From JANOAR01 sp031411235 (lineage in GTDB: Bacteria > Verrucomicrobiota > Verrucomicrobiia > Verrucomicrobiales > Verrucomicrobiaceae): DNA of 11,862 nt. The stretch is from positions 1 through 11,862 of the forward strand of contig JANOAR010000147.1 in the NCBI GenBank assembly GCA_031411235.1, given 5' to 3'. Position numbers and translations under genes: made by a program. This document shows positions 6,945-11,862 of the stretch, piece by piece. The notes under the pieces are model-generated. The model worked only from the letters and a program-made list of their open reading frames with translations, had not been told where the DNA came from and did not search any database. The number at the start of each line of letters is the position of its first letter. Position 1 is the first letter of the stretch.

Positions 6945-8615
6945 CTACCAACCATCGGCCTTCCCTGGCAGGCGTGGATCATGCACAGGGATGAAGACCT
7001 GCCGCACCGCATCGAAACCTACACACTGGCACGCGCCAAAGCCCTTCGACGGCTCTAGCTGATGCCCATACGCCGCGACACGATCGAGAGTGCCCTTGCT
7101 AAAGCTGGTCTCGATTTTCAACTCATCGGGCATCCATTGATGATGGAAGCGTGGTTCCGCCAGTGCTTTATCAGCAGGCAATCCGAGGTCGATAAAGGCG
7201 ACGATGGCCAGTGCTGTTTGAGTGATGATCGTCGGCCCACCTGCGGCACCGACGGTGAGGATCGGCTTGCCATTTTGCAGCACCAGCGTGGGACTCATAC
7301 AGGAGAGCGGGCGCTTACCAGGGCCGACGGCATTGGCTTCGGCACCGAGGAGCTTGAAGGCATTGGGCACACCGGGCTGCACGCTGAAATCATCCATCTC
7401 GTTATTCATGATGACGCCTGTGCCAGGGATGATGACCTTGCTGCCAAACCCCGTGTTGATGGTCTGCGTCAGTGCTACCCAATTGCCCGCCGCATCTGCC
7501 GTGGAGAGGTGCGTGGTGTGCTTGCCAAAGATGTCGTCGTGGGCTTTGGGCGGCGTGCCGTGCTGAGGCACGGGGGTGAGTTTGTCGATGTCGATCTTAG
7601 CCGAGAGGGCAGCGAGGTATTCAGGATCCAAAAGCCCGCGCGGTACCTTGGTGAAGTCGGGATCTCCCAGCCAAAAGGCACGGTCGGCAAAGGCTAACTT
7701 CATCGCTTCGGTGATGACGTGAATGCGGCTGGAGTCGCGCAAGTGCTTGATCGGGAAGCGCTCGATCATGGCTAAAATCTGCGCCACATGAATACCACCC
7801 GAGCTGGGTGGCGGCATACCGATGAGGTCATAGCCACGGTAGGACGTGCGCAGTGGCTCGCGTGGCTTCGGCACGTAGTTGGCGAAGTCCTCAGCGGTCA
7901 TTATACCGCCATTCGCCGCCATCCATGCGGCCGTTTTTGTTGCAAACTCACCTTTGTAAAACCAGTCGATGCCATGCTGGGCGAGTGCGCGGTAAGTCGT
8001 CGCGAGATCATGCTGCACGAGGATGTCGCCCTTCTTGAGAGGCGTGCCATCGGCCTTTAGCAGCACCTGTGCTGTTGCGGGAAAGGTCGAGATTTTTTCC
8101 GCCATGGCGACGAGCTTACGCGCATAAACTTCATCAATGGGGAAGCCCTTGTCAGCGATTTCTGCCGCAGGCAGCAGCAGGTCGGCGAGGGTGAGTTTGC
8201 CATGCTTTTTCAACACCGTATCATACGCGGCAAGGGCACCCGGCACGGCACTCGCGAGTGCGCCCGTTTTGCTCGCCTCGTCATCAACTTTGCCGTTGAT
8301 GACATACATATCGCGATGCGCCTTCGCGGGTGCCATCTCGCGCCCATCGATGCAGGTGATGCTGCCATCCGCCGCGCGCAGGATAATGAAACAACCACCG
8401 CCGATGCCTGAGTTATGCCCATCCACAACGCCCAGGGTGAGTGCTGTGGCGATGGCGGCATCGACGGCATTGCCACCACGCTTTAGAGCATTCACGCCAG
8501 CGTTGGTGGCCAGCGGATGCACGGATGCCACGGCCCCTTGTTTAAACTCGATGGGCTCGGCAGCAAAAGCTGCGAGGGCGGCAGTGGCGCAGAGGAGGAT
8601 GTGTCGGCAAAGCAT
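6945..8615 (-). CDS. ggt: Gamma-glutamyltransferase (GGT), secreted proenzyme
   Basis: GGT cleaves or transfers the gamma-glutamyl group of glutathione and related compounds. It is an Ntn-hydrolase that self-cleaves into large and small subunits in the periplasm or outside the cell. The 556-residue product is of usual bacterial length. It has a signal peptide (hydrophobic 5-18, cleavage near AFAAE), then ALKRGGNAVDAAIA, NSGIGGGCF and Arg92 in GREMAP, which matches the glutamate-binding Arg of the E. coli enzyme. The processing site precedes Thr367 in KHTTHLSTADAAGN, the predicted N-terminal nucleophile of the small subunit. PLSCMSPT (437-444) and GAAGGPT (456-462) complete the site. E. coli has Ser where this has Cys440. 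The start is ATG 8615 because only this places the signal peptide at the N terminus; the frame is open to an ATG at 8687 that overlaps the end of pyrB. The gene lies 61 bp after pyrB and may be read from the same transcript. No functional link to pyrimidine synthesis is evident. Confidence 0.95.
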   Translation of the reverse strand: MLCRHILLCATAALAAFAAEPIEFKQGAVASVHPLATNAGVNALKRGGNAVDAAIATALTLGVVDGHNSGIGGGCFIILRAADGSITCIDGREMAPAKAHRDMYVINGKVDDEASKTGALASAVPGALAAYDTVLKKHGKLTLADLLLPAAEIADKGFPIDEVYARKLVAMAEKISTFPATAQVLLKADGTPLKKGDILVQHDLATTYRALAQHGIDWFYKGEFATKTAAWMAANGGIMTAEDFANYVPKPREPLRTSYRGYDLIGMPPPSSGGIHVAQILAMIERFPIKHLRDSSRIHVITEAMKLAFADRAFWLGDPDFTKVPRGLLDPEYLAALSAKIDIDKLTPVPQHGTPPKAHDDIFGKHTTHLSTADAAGNWVALTQTINTGFGSKVIIPGTGVIMNNEMDDFSVQPGVPNAFKLLGAEANAVGPGKRPLSCMSPTLVLQNGKPILTVGAAGGPTIITQTALAIVAFIDLGLPADKALAEPRFHHQWMPDELKIETSFSKGTLDRVAAYGHQLEPSKGFGACQCVGFDAVRQVFIPVHDPRLPGKADGW

Positions 8616-8616
8616 A

Positions 8617-8632
8617 CCGCCGATGCTGGCGG
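8617..8632 (-). other. Hairpin immediately before the ggt start codon
   Basis: On the minus strand CCGCC pairs with GGCGG around a 6-nt loop (AGCATC), ending one base before the ggt ATG. Its GGCGG arm is the only purine-rich stretch where a ribosome binding site would sit. If the hairpin forms in the mRNA it would mask the start. It has no T-tract, so it is not a terminator. A functional role is inferred only. Confidence 0.35.
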
Positions 8633-8676
8633 AAAGCTGGCGCGAGGGCAAGTCTAGTGATTGAAGTCCCGCTCCA

Positions 8677-9606
8677 TCACTCCACACCCGCCCCAGGGCG
8701 CAGCATGTAGAGCACGCTCATTCGCACGGCGATGCCGTTTTCGACCTGCTGGTTGATGAGGCTGCGCTCATAGGTCATCACATGGTCGTGCAGTTCCACG
8801 CCGCGATTGACCGGGCCGGGGTGCATGACATACAAGCCTTCACTGCGGGCGCGGACGAGTCGTTCATCGGTCATGCCATAGACTTTGTGATACTCGCCGA
8901 CGCTGGGAAAGAAGGGCTCGCGTTGGCGCTCCATTTGTACGCGCAGCAGGTACACAACCTCGGGCTTCCAGGCCCAGAGTTCATCCCAACTGGTGAGGCA
9001 GGTGATGTCCTTTGGCAGATCACGCGGCATCAGCGAACCAGGCGCGAGATAGGCGACCTGCATCCCGAGACGGCGCAGAATGAGGCTGGTGCTGCGGGCG
9101 ACGCGTGAGTGCTTGATGTCGCCGACGATGACGACACGGCGCTGTGGCAGTTCGCCCAGCGTCTCCTTTAGTGTGAAGGCATCGAGCAAGGCTTGCGTGG
9201 GGTGGGCATGGCCGCCATCGCCTGCATTGATGACGCTGGCGTGGGTGTTTTTGGCGATGAGCCCAGCGATGCCACTGGCCTTGTGTCGCACCACGATGTA
9301 GTCCACGCGCATGGCCTCCAGGGTGGCCACAGTGTCCATGACGGACTCGCCTTTGGTCACACTCGATGACTCAGGGTCGAAGCTAATCACGTCCGCCGAG
9401 AGCCTGCTGGCCGCGACTTCAAATGAGGAACGCGTGCGTGTGGAAGGCTCATAAAATAAGGTGAGCACGGACTGGCCTTTGAGCGTGGGCACCTTCTTCA
9501 CACTGCGCTTGAAGAGGTCTTTAAACGGCACCGCGTTGTCGAGGATGAACTGAATTTCCTCGTCGGTGAGCGAGGCGATGTCGAGTAGGTCCTTGCGTGG
9601 AGTCAT
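8677..9606 (-). CDS. pyrB: Aspartate carbamoyltransferase catalytic subunit
   Basis: PyrB catalyses carbamoyl phosphate + L-aspartate to N-carbamoyl-L-aspartate, the committed step of pyrimidine synthesis, in the cytoplasm. The 309-residue product has the full set of ATCase motifs: FYEPSTRTRSSFE (51-63, carbamoyl-phosphate binding), HPTQALLD (135-142), GDIKHSRVARS (162-172), an LRVQMERQ loop (221-228) and MHPGPVNRG (261-269). Length and the HSRVARS motif fit ATCase rather than ornithine carbamoyltransferase. The start is ATG 9606, which overlaps the pyrR stop as ATGA, so the two are translationally coupled. A frame extension to 9675 lies inside pyrR and is Arg-rich shadow sequence. Neither pyrC nor a regulatory subunit pyrI is adjacent; pyrC must be outside the window. 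Regulation is probably shared with pyrR. Confidence 0.97.
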   Translation of the reverse strand: MTPRKDLLDIASLTDEEIQFILDNAVPFKDLFKRSVKKVPTLKGQSVLTLFYEPSTRTRSSFEVAASRLSADVISFDPESSSVTKGESVMDTVATLEAMRVDYIVVRHKASGIAGLIAKNTHASVINAGDGGHAHPTQALLDAFTLKETLGELPQRRVVIVGDIKHSRVARSTSLILRRLGMQVAYLAPGSLMPRDLPKDITCLTSWDELWAWKPEVVYLLRVQMERQREPFFPSVGEYHKVYGMTDERLVRARSEGLYVMHPGPVNRGVELHDHVMTYERSLINQQVENGIAVRMSVLYMLRPGAGVE

Positions 9607-10172
9607 GCGGTGGGGGTGGCGGAGCGTTGCACATAGACGGCGTCGAAGCCATCCTCTTCTGCGAAGCGTACGCACACGCGTTCGTCCGCAGCGATGTCGG
9701 TGAGCGTCATGCCGACGTAGTCCGGCTGGATGGGCAACTCGCGTGCGCCACGGTCGATCAGCACGGCGAGCTGCACACAGTGCGGGCGGCCAAAGTCGAG
9801 CAACTCGTCGAGTGCGGCGCGCGTCGTGCGCCCCGTATAGATGACTTCATCGCAGAGCACGACGTGGGCATCTTCCATGTCGAAGTCGATGTCGCTCCCT
9901 TCCAGTCGCGGCAGCACTTTCATGGCCTTTAAGTCATCGCGGTACTGCGTGATGTCGATGGTTCCCAAAACGATCTTGGTGCCACAAGGCAAGCCCTTCA
10001 AAGCCGCTGCGATACGCTGGGAGAGCGGCACCCCGCGCCGATGCACGCCGACGAGTGCGAGCTGCGCGGCCCCCTGCGCACGGGCACAAATACTGGCGGC
10101 GAGGCGCTCGATGCAGGCGGCCATTTCGTCCTTGCCCATGATCAGGCGCGAGTGGGGTGGGATGTCAGTCAC
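9603..10172 (-). CDS. pyrR: PyrR: pyrimidine operon regulator / uracil phosphoribosyltransferase
   Basis: PyrR is a type I phosphoribosyltransferase. In Gram-positive bacteria it binds pyr leader RNA in response to UMP, and it often has uracil phosphoribosyltransferase activity. The 189-residue product carries the PRPP loop VVLCDEVIYTGRT (104-116), plus GVHRRGVPLSQR (42-53), GTIDITQYRDDL (70-81) and DRGARELPIQPDYVG (140-154), all PyrR-specific rather than Upp or PyrE. The start is a GTG at 10172. An internal ATG at 10139 would remove the conserved first strand around HSRLIM, so GTG is preferred. No clear Shine-Dalgarno is present. It overlaps pyrB by 4 bp. The leader, about 90-100 nt if the promoter proposed here is right, has no attenuator with a T-tract and no recognisable Bacillus-type PyrR-binding loop. 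RNA-based control of this operon is therefore not supported by the sequence. Confidence 0.94.
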   Translation of the reverse strand: MTDIPPHSRLIMGKDEMAACIERLAASICARAQGAAQLALVGVHRRGVPLSQRIAAALKGLPCGTKIVLGTIDITQYRDDLKAMKVLPRLEGSDIDFDMEDAHVVLCDEVIYTGRTTRAALDELLDFGRPHCVQLAVLIDRGARELPIQPDYVGMTLTDIAADERVCVRFAEEDGFDAVYVQRSATPTA

Positions 10173-10266
10173 GGATGGTCTTGTAGCGAGGCACTGGGGC
10201 GGTGCAAGTCGGCTTCGCTAGCAACTCTGATTGGCCCTTGTCCAGACTCTGTTGCCTTGGCCGCAG

Positions 10267-10294
10267 CTTATGACAAAACTGTTGTTTATGACAA
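10267..10294 (-). promoter_or_regulatory. Candidate minus-strand promoter for pyrR-pyrB
   Basis: Reading on the minus strand, TTGTCA (10294-10289) could serve as a -35 box and CATAAG (10272-10267) as a -10 box, with a 16-bp spacer. The spacer and -10 region are the most A+T-rich stretch of the intergenic region. A start near 10260 would leave a leader of roughly 90 nt before the pyrR GTG. The -10 match is only four of six, and the boxes coincide with a direct repeat, so this is tentative. Confidence 0.35.
10268..10294 (+). repeat. Two exact 9-bp direct repeats TTATGACAA, 18-bp period
   Basis: TTATGACAA occurs at 10268-10276 and again at 10286-10294, separated by exactly 9 bp. It sits near the middle of the divergent pyrR/dehydratase region. 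The regular 9-9-9 spacing, nearly two DNA helical turns, would place two bound protein units close to the same face. The repeats are seen directly; a regulatory role is inferred. Confidence 0.6.
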
Positions 10295-10295
10295 C
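10281..10295. promoter_or_regulatory. Candidate operator palindrome GTTGTTTATGACAAC
   Basis: A perfect inverted repeat (GTTGT / ACAAC, 5-bp centre) encloses the second TTATGACAA repeat, 98 bp before the dehydratase ATG and 108 bp before the pyrR start. The TTGT-N5-ACAA form resembles operators of GntR-family regulators of sugar-acid genes, which would suit the neighbouring dehydratase. No such regulator gene is in the window, so the assignment is inference. Confidence 0.4.
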
Positions 10296-10356
10296 CTAAC
10301 GGCATGTCGGAGAGATTCTCAGCTCGCTGACAGCAGGTGCAAACTCCGCCTTCGAC

Positions 10357-10374
10357 AGCGGGCCTCATTCCGCT
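10357..10374 (+). other. Small hairpin in the dehydratase leader
   Basis: AGCGG and CCGCT can pair around an 8-nt loop, ending 19 bp before the dehydratase ATG. No T-tract follows. It might affect translation initiation, but a stem this short can occur by chance. Confidence 0.2.
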
Positions 10375-10393
10375 AACATCGCGGCCATTCATC

Positions 10394-11862
10394 ATGAGCC
10401 ACGCCCCCACTTCCTCAGCCCGTAAGACCCCTGAACAACTCCGCTCCTGGCGCTGGTTTGGCCGCGATGAGTTGCGCTCTTTTGGCCATCGCTCGCGGGC
10501 CAAACAAGCGGGACTCGATGCCGAGGATTACACGGCCAAGCCAGTCATAGGCATCCTCAATTCGTGGACGGATCTGAACAGTTGCCACATGCATCTCAAG
10601 ATCACGGCGGAAGCGGTGAAGCGCGGCGTGCTCCAGGCAGGCGGGCTGCCGCTGGAGGTGCCGGTGATGTCGGCAGGCGAAATGTTCACCAAGCCCACGG
10701 CGATGTTTCACCGCAACTTCCTCGCGATGGAGACGGAGGAAATGCTGCGCGCCAATCCGCTCGATGGCGCGGTGTTACTCGGCGGCTGCGACAAGTCCAC
10801 GCCAGGGCTGCTGATGGGCGCGTTCTCCATGAACATCCCCTCCATCTACATGCCCTGCGGCCCGATGATTCGTGGCCTGTGGCACGGCGAGACGTTGGGC
10901 AGCGGCAGCGATGTATGGAAGTACTGGGATGAAAAACGTGCGGGCAATCTGAGCCATGAAGCCTGGTGCGAGATCGAGGACGGCATCGCCCGCAGCCCCG
11001 GCCATTGCATGACGATGGGCACAGCGAGCACGATGACGGCGCTCGCCGAAGTGCTCGGCATGACGATGCCTGGAGCCTCGTCCATCCCCGCCGTCGATAG
11101 CGCCCACTCGCGCATGGCTGCCGCCTCGGGCAGGCAGATTGTGGAGAATGTGTGGCGCGATCTGAAGCCGCGCGATGTGGTCAGCGCCGCTTCATTTGAT
11201 AACGCCATCGCGGTGGATATGGCTCTGGGCGGCAGCACCAATGCCATCGTGCATCTGGTCGCCATGGCTGGCCGCTTGGGCATTCCGTTGCCGCTAGAGC
11301 GCTTTGATGAGATCAGCCAGCGCACGCCGCTGCTCGCCAATCTGCGGCCCAGCGGCAAGTACTTGATGGATGACTTCTACGCGGCGGGTGGCCTGCGGGC
11401 CTTGCTGAAAGGGATGCGCGAGCTGTTGAATACCGACTGCATCACCATCAACGGCAGCACGTTGGGCGACAACATCGCCGATGCCGAATGCTACAATAAA
11501 GACGTGATCCGCACGCCAGCCACGGCCATCGACAGCAATGGCGGCACGACCATTCTGCGTGGCAATCTCTGCCCCGATGGAGCTGTCATCAAACACGCCG
11601 CCGTGCTGGATAAAGCGCTGCTCCAGCACACCGGGCCGGCCTTGGTTTTCGATGACTACAACGACCTGAAAAAGCGCCTCGATGACCCCGATCTCGATGT
11701 GACAAAGGACACCATCCTCGTGCTGCGCAGCGCTGGCCCCGTGGGTGCGCCAGGAATGCCCGAGTGGGGCATGTTGCCTGTGCCGAAGAAGCTGCTCATG
11801 CAAGGCGTGCGCGATATGGTGCGCGTCTCCGATGCCCGCATGAGCGGCACCAGCTACGGCAC
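10394..11862 (+). CDS. IlvD/EDD-family dehydratase, probably sugar-acid type (3' end outside window)
   Basis: These [2Fe-2S], Mg-dependent enzymes dehydrate dihydroxy or sugar acids to 2-keto acids in the cytoplasm. The window holds the first 489 codons of a family usually about 570-600 residues long; the frame is open to the edge. The three cluster cysteines are visible: Cys64 in NSCHMH, Cys132 in GGCDKSTP and Cys205 in PGHCMTMGTAST. Lys134 is the probable carbamylated Mg ligand. Each is offset by exactly five from the published positions (59, 127, 200; Lys129) of Rhizobium L-arabinonate dehydratase. ALGGSTNA, LRPSGKYLMDDFY, LRGNLCPDGAVIK and VSDARMSGTSYG also fit. The MTMGTASTM segment, where classical IlvD has a TANTM motif, points to sugar-acid dehydratases (arabonate/xylonate-like). 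A dihydroxy-acid dehydratase role in Ile/Val synthesis cannot be excluded. The start is the first ATG, with no Shine-Dalgarno. It is transcribed divergently from pyrR across a region with a palindrome and direct repeats. Confidence 0.9.
   Translation, partial: MSHAPTSSARKTPEQLRSWRWFGRDELRSFGHRSRAKQAGLDAEDYTAKPVIGILNSWTDLNSCHMHLKITAEAVKRGVLQAGGLPLEVPVMSAGEMFTKPTAMFHRNFLAMETEEMLRANPLDGAVLLGGCDKSTPGLLMGAFSMNIPSIYMPCGPMIRGLWHGETLGSGSDVWKYWDEKRAGNLSHEAWCEIEDGIARSPGHCMTMGTASTMTALAEVLGMTMPGASSIPAVDSAHSRMAAASGRQIVENVWRDLKPRDVVSAASFDNAIAVDMALGGSTNAIVHLVAMAGRLGIPLPLERFDEISQRTPLLANLRPSGKYLMDDFYAAGGLRALLKGMRELLNTDCITINGSTLGDNIADAECYNKDVIRTPATAIDSNGGTTILRGNLCPDGAVIKHAAVLDKALLQHTGPALVFDDYNDLKKRLDDPDLDVTKDTILVLRSAGPVGAPGMPEWGMLPVPKKLLMQGVRDMVRVSDARMSGTSYG

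Noticed and set aside
6505..7062. 185-residue plus-strand frame opposite ftsY and the end of ggt
   Set aside because: Antisense to conserved GTPase motifs, low-complexity Ser/Pro/Arg composition, no recognisable domain.
7062..8664. Long plus-strand open frames opposite ggt (for example 7062-7697 and 8137-8664)
   Set aside because: They lie wholly antisense to a well-supported gene and have no family motifs; high G+C makes such frames common.
8616..8687. 24-codon extension of ggt overlapping the end of pyrB
   Set aside because: It would bury the signal peptide inside the protein.
9607..9675. 23-codon extension of pyrB into pyrR
   Set aside because: Arg-rich shadow of pyrR; the ATGA overlap at 9606-9603 is the usual coupled start.
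10165..10503. 112-residue minus-strand frame spanning the divergent intergenic region
   Set aside because: It overlaps the starts of both pyrR and the dehydratase; composition and lack of motifs indicate a chance frame.
10775..11803. Minus-strand frames opposite the dehydratase (10775-11107, 10846-11358, 11294-11803)
   Set aside because: The plus strand encodes an unbroken, motif-complete dehydratase across the same region; the antisense frames show no family features.
1..11862. Mobile element, CRISPR array, tRNA or defence system
   Set aside because: No transposase or integrase motifs, no regularly spaced repeats beyond the single 9-bp pair, no tRNA-like cloverleaf, and no nuclease or toxin-antitoxin-like genes were seen.

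Overview
The window (about 58% G+C by eye) looks like ordinary chromosome of a Gram-negative-type bacterium, most likely in the Verrucomicrobiota. The placement is an inference from the gene mix: a GlgE maltosyltransferase, a large secreted protein with two sulfatase-modifying-factor (FGE/SUMF1-type) domains beside a TPR protein, and a pyrR-pyrB pair at high G+C. It does not rest on a database match. No transposase, integrase, phage gene, CRISPR array or tRNA was recognised.

Layout, left to right. Positions 1-112 hold a nearly complete 5S rRNA, the end of an rRNA operon, followed by a rho-independent terminator at 131-159. A lone glgE (360-2315, +) follows. It converges, with 19 bp between stop codons, on a long run of minus-strand genes. 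In their own transcription direction these are pyrR (10172-9603), pyrB (9606-8677, overlapping pyrR by 4 bp), a secreted gamma-glutamyltransferase (8615-6945) and ftsY (6833-5988). A probable rho-independent terminator (5929-5891) comes next. Then come a secreted double FGE-domain protein (5828-4119) and, 17 bp further on, a membrane-anchored TPR protein (4101-2335). Divergent from pyrR, across a 221 bp intergenic region, a [2Fe-2S] IlvD/EDD-type dehydratase starts at 10394 and runs off the right edge.

Functionally, glgE belongs to the trehalose/maltose-1-phosphate route to alpha-glucan. PyrR and PyrB belong to pyrimidine synthesis and its control. FtsY is the SRP receptor. GGT handles extracytoplasmic gamma-glutamyl compounds. 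The dehydratase resembles the sugar-acid (arabonate/xylonate-type) branch more than the branched-chain amino acid enzyme. The FGE-TPR pair is the only part without an obvious housekeeping role. Its FGE domains lack the paired active-site cysteines, so it is unlikely to be a real sulfatase-activating enzyme.

I found no convincing new multi-gene system. The points most worth a second look are the degenerate tandem FGE protein with its TPR partner, the palindrome and 9-bp direct repeats in the pyrR/dehydratase intergenic region, an FtsY that starts after the usual first helix of the N domain, and the lack of clear Shine-Dalgarno sequences ahead of nearly every gene.
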